Source: Ustulina deusta | Taxonomy: Eukaryota; Ascomycota; Sordariomycetes; Xylariales; Xylariaceae | Direction: 5' to 3' | NCBI GenBank assembly: GCA_023159155.1 | Contig: JAJNNX010000035.1 | Coordinates: 248,001-312,000, forward strand | DNA length: 64,000 nucleotides | In this document: piece by piece, positions 46,387 through 57,767 of the stretch | Position numbering within the stretch: the stretch's first letter is position 1 | Layout of the letters: each line of letters begins with the position of its first letter | Translations under genes and position numbers: made by a program | Notes under the pieces: generated by a model | Databases searched by the model: none | The model's input: only the letters and a program-made list of their open reading frames with translations | What the model was told of the DNA's origin: nothing

Positions 46387-48482
46387 ATGGCAGCCCGGAA
46401 ACTGCAGCAGGAGATAGACAAGACCTTCAAGAAGGTCGCCGAAGGGGTAGCCGAATTTGACGGTATATACGAGAAGATCGAGCAGTCGAACAACCCCGCC
46501 CAGAAAGAGAAGCTCGAGGATAACCTCAAGCGCGAAATCAAGAAACTCCAGAGATTGCGTGATCAGATCAAGACATGGGCCGCTAGTAATGACATCAAAG
46601 ACAAGACTCCGTTGCTCGAGCATCGGAGGCTGATTGAGACGGTTGGTGCTTCTGGGGGATCATGAACTTCATGACCGGGGCGAGATGGTACGCTGACTCC
46701 TTGGTAGCAAATGGAGAGGTTTAAGGCGGTCGAGAAGGCTATGAAGACGAAGGCATATTCGAAAGAAGGCCTTTCGGCTGCCGCCAAGCTCGACCCGAAA
46801 GAACAAGCAAAGGCGGAAGCTGGGGAATTCCTTAGCAACATGGTCGACGAGCTCGAACAACAGATCGAGGCCCTTGAAGCCGAAAGTGAACAGTTACAAG
46901 TGACTATGAAGAAGGGCAAGAGCCAAGCGGCCAAAGCCGGTCGCATCGCGAAAATAGAGCAGATAATCGAGAGGCACAAGTGGCATCAGGGGAAACTCGA
47001 GCTAATTAGGCGGTCACTAGAAAATGGTGGCATTGAGCCAGAACAAGTCACGGAACTGGAAGAAAGTATTCGCTATTACGTTACAGACGGCGCGAACGAT
47101 GATTTCATGGAGGATGAAGGCCTTTACGATGAGCTTGCTCTGGAGGAAGAGGAAGATACGTACGGCATGAACCAAGACAACGACCGTGTATCCTCACAAG
47201 ATACACAGTCGGTACAGGAAGAGGTAGGAGACTCAGAACCGCGGCCCACGAGCTTACCGACTAAGACGAGGACCGCTGCAATCGATCCGGCCGCTGCCCG
47301 AAGACCTTCTGCACAATTGAAATCTCCACTGCCGACATTAGCGACATTGCACAACCCCCTTGCCAATGTAACTAATGGTAGCGCGTCGTCAAGCTCTAGC
47401 ATGAAGCCTGCATCACTGCCCCAACGGCCCCCCGGTGAGGGCCTCAAGTACGCCTCGGCGGCCGCAGCGGCTGCTGCAAGCGACAAAAATAACGTCGGTA
47501 TAGCACCACTGCCGCCCCCACCGGGCTCTCAACCAGTCACGTCATCTGTAGGGATTTCTCCATTGCCGCCGGCTGCCCCATTGAAAACGAGTGCTGCGAA
47601 TTCCCCAAGTACGATAGCTGTGCAGCCCGCCCCCTCGGAACCAAGAACAGGGAGCCTACCTATTCCCGAGCCCAGACCTTCAGAACATGCTCCAAGCATA
47701 TCAGCTACGTTTAGGAAGCCGGACAAAGTCTCTAAAGCTTCGAGCAAGGCTTCTGGCGCCACGGAATCAGGGGAATCTGCAAAAGGTATAAGAATCTCTT
47801 CCATACATCTGCTGCCACTTCTTTTGCTCACGTGTGCAATTAGAATCTTATTCCAATGGAGCAGCGAACGGCGTCAAGACAAGGCAAGAAGACAAGGAGG
47901 AAGAATCGATATTTCACCTTCCCGCTGCATTGCAAGACTTGGTCGAATCCTATGAATCGATCAAGAAGAGGCGTGCTGTGCCGGTAAACACGCCGTCGGC
48001 TTTGCGCATGATGGCGGCTTCACAACTTAGCATGAACATGATGGACACATCCGATGCTGAGCCCCCAAGGTCGTATAAGCCGGAAACGCGATATCACTCT
48101 CCATCCGGGTATCCGCAGGAACCGCTGGCGATCCTCGATGACCCTCGCCTGTACTCGCGTATCGAGCCTGATACACTTTTCTATGTCTTTTACTACAAGC
48201 AGGGCTCTTATCAACAGTATTTGGCGGCCAAAGCCTTGAAAGACCAGAGCTGGCGTTTTCATAAGCAATACCAAACGTGGTTCCAGAGGCATGAAGAGCC
48301 CAAGAATATCACGGAGGAGTTTGAGCAGGGGACCTACCGGTTTTTCGATTACGAGTCCACATGGTACGTCACCATGAACTACCAAGATATTGCTCATCTC
48401 GACTAATTGATCTCTGCGTAGGATGAATCGAAGGAAAGCCGACTTCAAGTTTGCGTATCGGTACCTTGAAGACGACATCTAA
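46387..48482 (+). CDS. NOT3: CCR4-NOT complex subunit Not3/Not5
   Basis: Four exons, 46387-46641, 46708-47785, 47844-48363 and 48422-48482, give 637 residues. The protein is part of CCR4-NOT, which deadenylates and controls mRNA decay and translation. The N-terminal coiled-coil Not3 domain starts [20 protein letters not shown] and spans about 240 residues, with RRLIET joined to [19 protein letters not shown] across intron 1. A long Pro/Ser/Ala-rich linker (about 250-460) follows. The C-terminal NOT box has [19 protein letters not shown], then [20 protein letters not shown] and the closing [17 protein letters not shown]. Intron 1 uses the weak donor GTTGGT, needed to keep the frame. Fungi have Not3 and/or Not5 of this family; I cannot tell which name fits best. 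Confidence 0.93.
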
Positions 48483-49993
48483 TCACCTCGGAGGCCACGA
48501 GTCCCCCTGCCTCACGACGATGATGTGTGAGGAACCGGACATGCACGAAGGTATGTCATGGGTTTGACGAAGGGCAGTGCTCTCGGCGAATCGTGTAGAA
48601 TTGTGAGGAACAAAACCGGAGGGTTCTAATCGCTGTCATGAATATCTGTAAGGGAAGAATAAACGTCTGCAATTGGCCTATCTTCATACACCGCAACGTG
48701 ACCTTGTGCAAGGACTATGTCACTCATCATATGCCCGCGTAAGATGTTTCAAAGAAGGAAAGAAAAAAAAAGAAAAAAAAACCACTTGTGTCTTCTGGTG
48801 GAAGGCCGACGTCGCCCTAGCCACATGAGAGTTGGAAATATAGTCTAATACCTACGACGAATGCAGACGGCGAGTTCGGCTGTGATGGTGCGTGTGCCAT
48901 TGTTGGTTGGGAAGCACGCCTCGATCATTCGCCAATCGGGAGCGTCCCAATAGAGCGAGGAATTGAGGCGTGTCCGCTTCAGTGGTCACACAGGCTTAGT
49001 TTGAATTTTGCTTGTCATCTGATCTTTCGGTGCGCGGCTCTATTCGCAGCTGGAACATGAGGCTTGGAAGCTCGCTGACGGCGACTGTTGCACCTGGACC
49101 TAGGTCGGGCCGTGATTACGAGATTACCTAATCGGTGGTGTAGGTACCTGTAACTTGGGCGATTATAACGTGGAGAGTTGGAGATTACAGCGCTCTTTGT
49201 AACTATCGGGTACCTTAGGTACCTAAGGCCCTGAGCCCACCTACCTATGTACCTAGGTACCCTAAGGTAAACGTAGGTACCTTGTGCATTCAGTCCATAC
49301 CTTGGTACCGAGATTAGGTACTTCACTATGTGTATATGTATAGCGTGATCATTCATCATTGATTCAATGTGACAGTCCCTCGAAGGCTACATGGCATTGG
49401 GCATTTTCTTCGCACCATGGCCTGGTGTGGAGAGCAGTGTAAAGCAGGACAAGGAAGACTTGCATGATTCAAGACCACGGGGCCGACAATTGTCCTACGG
49501 CATTGGTACGCAATGGCCGATTCGGCGGTGCTGGCCGGATCTCAGTGGCTTGCCAGGCGGGACGCACCCAGCGATCGACTAGTGCAGTGGAGGAGTCGAG
49601 GTCCCTGAGCGCTGCCACATTTCGCGGATACCTATGACATGACGATACGGACGGGAGCACATTGCCGTCGGTGCGCAATAGCTTCGATATCGGAGTGGAA
49701 GCGGCTTGGGGTCTTATGACTGGTTGTTCGTAGTCGTCATCTTCCGTCCCGAATGAAAATCGGCTGTGGGTGGCCGAATCCCACGACGTCTTTGCTGCTA
49801 CACACGTCGCGAGCTTGGGTTTGTTCGCTCTAGACTCTATCCAGGGATCATCTGCCGCTTGCATCTGTCATCTCTAATACGCTCCTCTCCCTCTTGAGTC
49901 TGCCACAACCCATTCTACCCCAAATCGTTCCAGGCACGTGAGATCCCACTGAGCGCTCGTCAGCTTGTGTATGCGTGTTTGTATTTGCCCACC
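48483..49993. promoter_or_regulatory. Region between Not3/5 and the GH127 gene
   Basis: This 1.5-kb stretch includes an A-rich run near 48760-48782 and TACCTAGGTA words at 49141-49320, about 0.7-0.85 kb upstream of the GH127 start. A minus-strand frame at 49469-49864 has no motif I recognise. Confidence 0.5.
49141..49320. repeat. TACCTAGGTA-type word cluster
   Basis: GGTACCTTAGGTACCTAAGG at about 49209 and ATGTACCTAGGTACCC at about 49247 form nested palindromes upstream of the GH127 gene. Confidence 0.65.
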
Positions 49994-52701
49994 ATGTCGC
50001 ACCCGCAAGTTCTCTTCCCGCAAACCACCTTCTCAGGGCCGTCGCTGCTGCAGGCCCGCCGCGAGACGATACAGCAGGTGACGGTGAAGGCGCAACTCAA
50101 GAAGCTGAAGGAGACGGGCCAATACGAATGCTTCAACCTCAAATGGCAGCCCATCTACGACGATAAGTCGCGCTGGCCCTCGCCACCCCCGGTCTATTGG
50201 GACAGCGATGTCGCCAAATGGATCGAGGGTGCCTGCTATATGCTCACCGAACAGTACGACGCAGAAGTCGACGCTGCCGTCCGCGAACTGGTGCAGATGA
50301 TCCGCGAAGCGCAGCAGGAGGACGGCTATCTCGATGTCTATTTCACCGTAATCGAGCCTGGGAAGCGGTGGTCAAATTTGAGGGATCAGCATGAACTGTA
50401 AGTTGTTGCCCTGACGGCTAAACATTTTCATGTCGTATATAGACAGTGTGTCGATCAACAGTGTGTCGATCAACAGTTCATACTAAAAAAATTGGCCTTG
50501 GAAGCTTGAATTGACCTTTTATTTTATTTTTTTCTTTAGGTACAACGCTGGACATCTCATGGAGGCAGCTCTAGCCCACAGCAACTATTACAAAAATGAT
50601 TTGCTCATTGAAGTCATACATAAATACATAAAACTCATTCGGCAGGTTTTTGGCCCCGGTGAAGATCAGAGACATGGCTACCCGGGTCACCCAGAAATCG
50701 AACTTGCCTTGGTTCGCTTCTACTCTGCGACGGGGAACCAGGACGCGTATGATTTGGCACAGTACTTCATTGAGGAGCGTGGTAACCCTACGGGACAAGA
50801 CGGCAGTATGTTTTTTGCAATACTTCATTCGGTTCTAGAGACGTCTCAATTGCCTTACGTCCAGTAATTAGACTGATAAGATGTGCAGTGACGTACTACG
50901 AATGGGAACGAGAGCAAAGGGGCGATAGTCCCTGGAAACGCCCTGACTGTTACCCTATGCACCCAGATCTGTGGTACAGCCAAGCTCATCTGCCGATCCT
51001 TCAGCAAAAGACGATCGAGGGCCATGCAGTGAGGGCGCTATACCTATTGACCGGGGTCGCGAACTTGCTAAGCCTCGACGAGTTAGGTATTAAGCCATTT
51101 GCGGGCAAGGATCGATATTTCGAGACTCTACGCACCTTGTGGAACAATATGGTGGATAAAAAGATGTACTTGACCGGTGGTATTGGGTCAATGATGCAGT
51201 GGGAAGGGTTCGGCATCGATTACTTCCTCCCTCAAGGCTCTGATGAGGGAGGATGCTACAACGAAACATGCGCTTCAATCGGAGTTATGATGCTCGCGGA
51301 GCGGCTGTTGCATATTGAACTGAACTCCAAGTACGCCGACGTGATGGAGTTATGTCTCTATAACGCCGTAATGACTGCCAGTGAGTGGAAACTAACTCTC
51401 TATCACGTATTGGCGTGTGCCCTACTAGGAATTTGCATGGCTGACGTTTTTAATTCAAGTGAGCCTTGGTGTGAGTACCTCGATGGCGCCTAATAATCTG
51501 GTTCGAACTGGTCACAGCGTTCTAATTGATCTTGAACGTAGGGGAACGCCTTTGCTTATGTCAACCAACTCGCTAGTTCTGAGAAGGACAAAAATATTCG
51601 CGCCGCTGTTAGTTAAGACCTTGAACTTCATTTGAGGCCCCTCCTTTGTTCATCAGCAATCCTTGACCTGTGCTGACTTGAATCCCCGATAGTGGTTTGA
51701 TACGTCTTGCTGCCCACCGAATGGTATGTATTAAAAAGCCCCTTGCTTAGTTGGTTATTTAATCTTTTTAGGAAGATTGATAAAGGTTCAAGCCTTCTGG
51801 TCTAGGTTATCAGGGTCGCACATTACCAGATTATACGTGACTGAACTTAAGTTCCCGGCTAACATCGTTTATTCACGCAGTATCGCGCCTATTCGGAAGT
51901 CTTGGTGGCTATCTGTGGGACTATGGTGGCCATGGGCAAGATATATTTGTTAACGTACATCTATATACCACTGCGAAGGTCTCATTCCAGGTTGATGAAT
52001 ACGCAGTAGTCTTCGAACAGAAGTCGAACTGGCCATGGGAAGGCAATATAATCTTCCAACTTGAAACGCCCGCCTCTACAAACACGACGGTCAGGCTTCG
52101 GATTCCTGCTTGGGCTAAAGAAAGGTTCACGGTACGTTTGGCTTCCTAGACGATTGAATAGAGCGGCGGCCCGCTGTTACAATGATAGAGCCGACACTGA
52201 ACTACCTTGCAGCTCACTCCAACGTTGAAATCATCCACAATCGAGAATGGCTACCTGACTCTCCCGCCATCATATACCTCAGAGAACAAGGCTTTCACTA
52301 TACAGATTCACGGCTTTGAGCCCCGATACATTTCCCCTCATCCATATACAAATCAGTACACGTTGACTCTAGCCCGGGGTCCTTTGATCTACTGTGTAGA
52401 GGATTTCGATAACCCGTGGGAGCAGGATCACTTTCGCAACGTGGGGATATCTATTGGTACTCCAGTAAGAGAAGAAAAGCATGTGATAGACAATATGGGT
52501 GAGCACTATGTTGGTCTTCGTGCCGCCGGATGGGTCCGTAAGATAGGCCATTGGTCGCATACGGAGCTAGGCTTGGAACCTGGTTTCAGTGTTGAGGCCG
52601 ATGTGGCCAAGGTGGCCAAGGAGCTGTTTTTCATTCCCTACTACTTACGTGCAAACCGGGGAGGCAAAGGGTACATGAGGGTTGGGCTGCTAAGCGGTTG
52701 A
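49994..52701 (+). CDS. GH127 beta-L-arabinofuranosidase, eight exons
   Basis: Exons are 49994-50397, 50540-50805, 50889-51380, 51460-51470 (11 nt), 51542-51607, 51693-51723 (31 nt), 51881-52131 and 52213-52701, giving 669 residues. GH127 enzymes release L-arabinofuranose from beta-linked oligosaccharides. The family's zinc and catalytic site, as known from bacterial HypBA1 (Glu338, Cys340, Cys417 nucleophile, Cys418), is matched by N-E-T-C (E349, C351) and CCPPN (C419, C420). The barrel starts QYECFNLKWQP and continues VAKWIEGACYML, NAGHLMEAALAH and HYVG-type regions. There is no signal peptide, so it is probably intracellular and acts on imported sugars. The 11-nt exon supplies MSLG before GNAFAYVNQLASSE. 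A dual zinc-finger regulator gene follows 0.84 kb downstream on the same strand. Confidence 0.9.
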
Positions 52702-53540
52702 CTAATGCCGCGATACGAGCCGCTGCAGCTCACCCGTCACACCTTGTCAAAACCCTGGCTAGCAACTCTTGGTTCGCAGCTTACCCTTGGCAAATTGGGT
52801 GGCAAGTCTATATCGACGGGTGCCGTAATGGGAATCCATCCCGTGAGGAGCCGATACGCTACCCGTATCACCTTGTTGCTCTTGTAACTTTTGCGGGGCA
52901 GCATGTCAAAGGAAACGGCCATTTGCCGTAGCCTATCTAACAGGTCAACTATTAAATTATTTCCTCTTAAACACCATGCAGATGTCTAACTGTCGCCACA
53001 GTCCTCTCGAACTTGCCAAGACTGGGTATTATTGAGCTGACGGGCTTACTACACCCCGATCTTGGCTTTAATGTAGTGTTTGGATCGATGTGAACTCCTA
53101 TTCGTAACACGCGAACACCTCTGCATCTAATTCAAGCATTGAACGAGATCTATCTTCTCCCTCTCTATTTGCTGGGGCCGAGACCTTTGATACCTAACCG
53201 AAGTAGCCGAGAGCTGAAATGTTTGAGCCAGCGAATCGCCTTAGGAGGGAGGGCAAGCGAGGCTTGTCCATGCAGACCAGTGGCGTTTTATAGTGGCCTA
53301 GCCAGCAGGGTCGATGGTCACAGCCTAGTTAGCTACAGACTACATACGGAATGTCGTAAACGGACTTTAATAAGGGCGTCAAGATGGCTATTTCTATATC
53401 CACTTCGAAAGAGCCAAGGAAAATGTTATCATTATTTAGGTAGGGCCGAGCTCCCAAGAAAGAATGTCACACGTAGCCTTTGCAAGAGGGAATTTCTCAG
53501 CTTCACATCTTGGCTTTGCTCCATACCATTTAACCTAAAT
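52702..53540. other. Spacer between GH127 and zinc-finger regulator genes
   Basis: This 839-bp stretch holds the GH127 3' region and the promoter of the regulator. The regulator's frame is open upstream from about 53139 without family signatures, so the regulator start could lie further upstream than annotated. Confidence 0.5.
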
Positions 53541-54691
53541 ATGTTAGATCACCGTATAAGTCTTGGCGGTAAGGAAGAGTCTGTGGAAGCGAGTACTGTT
53601 CTTCCCGAACTTCACTCCGAGAAGAAATACTGGTCGTGCCCCCAGTGTCCTAGTAGTTTCAAGCGATCTGAGAACCTGAAGAGACACCAGCGTGGACATG
53701 ATGAGAGCAGGAGGTTCATATGCCAAATATGCGACAAGAGTTTTGCACGGAGGTGAGCATCGTCTGCGCAATTTTCGGGCCACTCCGGATACGATGCTAA
53801 CCACCATCACGAAGTGATATTCTAACTCGACATGTATCGATTCACACACCGCTCGAACGGCGAAACGACAACCCGTACAGAAGACGAGCATGTCGTGAAT
53901 GCGCGAGGGCCCGAGAACGATGCTCGCGAGGGGAACCTTGTCGGCGATGCACGATGAAGGCTTTATGTTGTCTCTATCCGGATGAGCATCCGTTCAAGAC
54001 AATGACGCCACATGCCCGGAGCCCTTCGACCTCTGAATCGGGCCATTACAATGCAACTAGATCTGGTCCTGAATCACCGCTAGAAACTCCCTATCCTGGG
54101 GGAGATACTCTCTTGCAAGACCCGGAGCCTTCGCAGTGGCAAGTTGAGGGGGGTTCTCCAGTTCCATATAGAGGACCATCCATATCATCGGCCTCGCCTT
54201 ATAAAGGGGTTCTCCCTTATCAGTCGGTCCATCACGACGAAACTCGCCTTGCGCCACCTTTCGGGTATAATACACTATCGCTTTGTGACGAGAGGCCGTC
54301 TCCATGGTCTCCAAGCAATGTCAGTACGGACGACATGAAGTTCATAACAGGTGACGCCGAGTTAGGAGGAATACCGGGAGCATATGATTACGCAAGCAAT
54401 ATGCCCTTAGATTTGAATTCAATTTCGAATCGAACGGGCTTCCACCAGCCTAGCTTCTCTGCTGAGCTTCAGGCCCATTACAACAACCCGCCCCTCGATA
54501 TCAGGTATCTCAATACCGCTTTCTATCCACACGATACCCACAACTCGAACTCAGGCGCTCATACCACTATTTTCAGCCAGCCCGAGACCTCAAACATTTG
54601 GAACAATCTAGAGGGTCACGAATACATTACCGGCGCTCAAACACCCAATGTCGATTTTGACGATCAAGAAACCCATTTCCAGTCTAATTAG
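53541..54691 (+). CDS. Dual zinc-finger transcription factor (two C2H2 + Zn2Cys6)
   Basis: Two exons, 53541-53752 and 53815-54691, give 362 residues. Two C2H2 fingers occur at C33/C36/H49/H53 and C61/C64/H77/H81, with the linker GHDESRRFIC. They are followed directly by a binuclear cluster C-x2-C-x6-C-x5-C-x2-C-x6-C (C97, C100, C107, C113, C116, C123) in a basic context (RRRACRECARARERC). The intron interrupts the second finger. The rest (about 130-362) is Ser/Pro/Asn-rich and likely activation or disordered sequence. There is no fungal-specific middle homology region, so the protein is short for this class, which usually has a long C-terminal domain. It should be nuclear and DNA-binding. Its place next to the GH127 gene suggests, but does not prove, local control. 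Confidence 0.85.
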
Positions 54692-56882
54692 GCACCATAT
54701 TGTCGCCTAGTAGGCCCCAAAGCGTATGACTTAATGACCACAACATTTGATGAACCCTTTCAAGAATAGAACGAGGTTCTCCCATTTGACGCAACAGTAA
54801 CTATACCGAGCACTATCCAACCCGATTTCGTTCCTAACCTATATGTGATTTTATTATCGTTGCTGTGGGAGTGGTGATGGTTTAGAACAGGCAGGCAGAT
54901 TGGATGGATGTTTCGAGAGTTATATAGCCAACAACAATACGAGAACATAAAGAATGATATAGTCACATAGGTAAACAGCTAGAGACAATTTAGTGGGTTA
55001 TACAATTGGGAATTTAGTCTTAAACGTTGCCTTGTGAAGCCTCGAAAAGTTCCTCGGCCAGACTTGAATTTCGACAATAAGAAAATCAATAATTGCAACC
55101 TATAATTTCACCGATAGCAATGAGGCTTGGAGGTGTGATATCGTTTCTAAACCAGCCGCGTCAACACGGGATCACTAAGAAGTTACTGATGTTGCCACTG
55201 ATTAGACATTCCTAAAAAGTATAGTGACTTTATTCCATGAATCCTCGAGTTTTATGAGGCCCTCTTGCATAAGAAATCCGACATGCCCGTCCTCTAAACG
55301 CAGTAGGACGTCGCGTTGAGGAGAACTATTTCCTCGAGCCGACCGAACTTGGTAGGAAAGAGGCGGTATGGATAAACCAAGTTGAAAAGGTGATTTGATC
55401 TCTTGTGCTATGCCGAATTACTATTCGATAGTAACGACGAGGGTATACCTCGTAAGAAATTTGCCGTATTATTGTAAAATTCCCTCGATTCGGGCATAGA
55501 CGACACAACTCGTCAAATTCCCAAGTATATTTTCAGCTATTACCATAGATTGACCACAAATAGACTAAAAACCACCCAGGTCACCTTCTCAGTCAATACG
55601 TAAGTATTTTTACTCGTCAAACCTGACTGTAGACTCTTGAATATGGGCTTGTATTTCAGGGTAGGCGGGCCGAGGCAAGTACGTGATACAGAAGTAGCCT
55701 CGACTCCGTATTTCCTGAAACTTCCAACGTGCTAGGACTGGGTGTCGTCTGAAATGCCCCTTGGCGTCAAAGAGAGTTGTGATCAGCCTGAACAACAATG
55801 GATGCACAAATGTTGTTGCAACTACTGGAGAATAAATGTATATGTATATATTTTAGTCCTATCCTTCCCTTTTGAAAGCAACACTTTGATCACAAAACTA
55901 AACCCGCGCACTTTACGCACTTTACTATCTACTATTTATTACCATTATTATCCCCATTACATTCCTTCCTTCCTTCATCTCCAAAAGCAACTAAAAATCC
56001 TACACGACTAAGCCTTCAGGTTACTCGATTTATCTTTATACTATACGTCAGTACTAGTATACTACCACATAGTTGTGTAGGGGGATGTGACATCGAAGTT
56101 AGGTGGCCTAATGTTGCCAGGTGTTTCTTAGCAATATTTGAGCTCTCCAAATTCCCCTAGAAGTCCCAAGGTAGGTAATAATAACACAAGCCTAATATGC
56201 TTGTGATTCCGTTTCCAATATATTTTCCAGTCTGTTACTCCGATAAAAGGACCAGGGAACACCTAGCAAGGAGGATAGAGGTAATGACATGATATGTATA
56301 GCCCTGGTCAATACATCTAGCATTTCGAATGCTGTGAACATGTTAAATACCGCATAAATACACTACGTATCAACGTCCAGACACAAGAAGGACTGGAGGC
56401 CGCTTATTTATTCCGTTCTTCTATTACATCAATGGTCTCATATCATGTTGACTCACTCCTTACACTATTTCAAAACCATATGTAATCATAGGAAGATTTA
56501 GCCACTATGGCACCAGCTACCGCACTGTATTCCTATCAACCACAAGGTCCTCCTTTGAACTCGAACTTGTGAGGGGTCACAAATACCTGTCGCAGTGCTA
56601 ATAATAAACTAGCAAACAAGGGAAATGCCGACTAAGCATAATGCCAAGAAAAATAGATCATGATCTCGAAACAAAGGTCTACATAATCGAGGCAGGCGGC
56701 CTAGTCGACTCAGAAATGTTAATCTAACCAGGTATCTAGATGAGTCTTGTTGAGGACTGGTGGCTAGTGAAGTGGCTAGGGGTGGCTTATCCCCAAATAA
56801 TCGAGGCTTTTCTCCAACTAGCCGAATACAACCCTAGTATTGACCGAGTTTCACATCACTCGGCACCAAGCTTGGCTTCTCA
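54692..56882. other. AT-rich gene-poor region (2.2 kb)
   Basis: No coding signal is supported. The stretch leads up to the tRNA pair. Confidence 0.45.
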
Positions 56883-56954
56883 GGTTTCCTGGTGTAATGG
56901 TTATCACTGTGGATTTTGATTCCACCGATCTGGGTTCGATTCCCGGGGAGACCT
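56883..56954 (+). tRNA. tRNA-Gln (anticodon TTG)
   Basis: The 72-nt cloverleaf has acceptor GGTTTCC/GGAGACC, a D-arm starting TGGTGTAATGG, anticodon stem GTGGA/TCCAC with loop TTTTGAT (anticodon TTG at 56916-56918), and T-arm CTGGG-TTCGATT-CCCGG with one G-T pair. There is no intron. It decodes CAA. Confidence 0.93.
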
Positions 56955-56958
56955 CAAA

Positions 56959-57030
56959 TCCGGTATAGTGTAACGGCTAACATATCGCGTTTTCACCGCG
57001 GGGCTCGGGGTTCGATTCCCCGTACCGGAG
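56959..57030 (+). tRNA. tRNA-Glu (anticodon TTC)
   Basis: The 72-nt cloverleaf has acceptor TCCGGTA/TACCGGA, a D-arm with TAGTGTAACGG, anticodon loop TTTTCAC (anticodon TTC at 56992-56994), and T-arm CGGGG-TTCGATT-CCCCG. There is no intron. It begins only 4 nt after tRNA-Gln, too close for a separate terminator, so the two are likely one Pol III transcript. It decodes GAA. Confidence 0.95.
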
Positions 57031-57040
57031 TAATATACCA

Positions 57041-57063
57041 TTTATTGAAACTGTTTCAATAAA
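57041..57063. repeat. Perfect 23-bp palindrome after the tRNA pair
   Basis: Arms TTTATTGAAAC and GTTTCAATAAA flank a single T. It begins 10 bp after tRNA-Glu and could form a hairpin in DNA or in the Pol III trailer. Confidence 0.9.
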
Positions 57064-57071
57064 CCACCTCT

Positions 57072-57076
57072 ATTTT
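57072..57076 (+). terminator. Probable Pol III terminator (T5)
   Basis: The first run of five T's after tRNA-Glu lies 42 bp downstream, past the palindrome. There is none between the two tRNA genes. Confidence 0.5.
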
Positions 57077-57077
57077 T

Positions 57078-57740
57078 AAGCTCTTGGCTTAAGGTTTCAC
57101 CCTAGAACCTTGCGTTACCCCATGCCTTCTTAGTCCATCCGCACTGACCTACCACCAACCAGTAACCTTTTTTTAACACCCTTACTTCTGCGGGTTATAG
57201 CAACCTTTGTGAACTCCACGAAACCTCAGTACCTAGTGAGTGTCACAAAAAAGAAGTTGAGTCGGTTAAGGGGCTAAATAATATGCTACAATATACTAAC
57301 TGTTGCTAGGTAATCTGAAGCAGCGTTGTGAGAAACTAGGAAGTGAGATAACCGAAGTCTTAGCCCATTTTCTGGTCATGGGAGAATGTTTAGGCAATGA
57401 TTCCTTCATTCGCGAAGAGCCTTCTTCAGCGCCTCAATAGCGGGAAGAGGCTTCCCGTCTACGAATACCCCATGGGTATTTTTCTTGGGCGAGTAAACTG
57501 TTCTGCTCTTGCAGGAATTGAGACCGTCATCCCCAACCTTGGTAGACCAACCAGTTGTGATTGTAGCTATTATACCTAATCCGAGCACTGAATCAAAACG
57601 AGGCAGAAACCAACAATTTCCATAGTGTCGCCAACGCTGACACGCAAAAAATAACAATAAAAAGGAGATTTCTTATACAAGGACTATCCCTCCCCTTTCA
57701 GACACTCTAATTACTTGCCCAAGCTGTACTTATTGTGATG
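57078..57740. other. Spacer with no supported gene
   Basis: Short frames on both strands (for example 57397-57579) lack motifs. The stretch may contain decayed upstream parts of the kinase pseudogene. Confidence 0.4.
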
Positions 57741-57767
57741 ATACAACTATACTTATCGCTACTTTTC

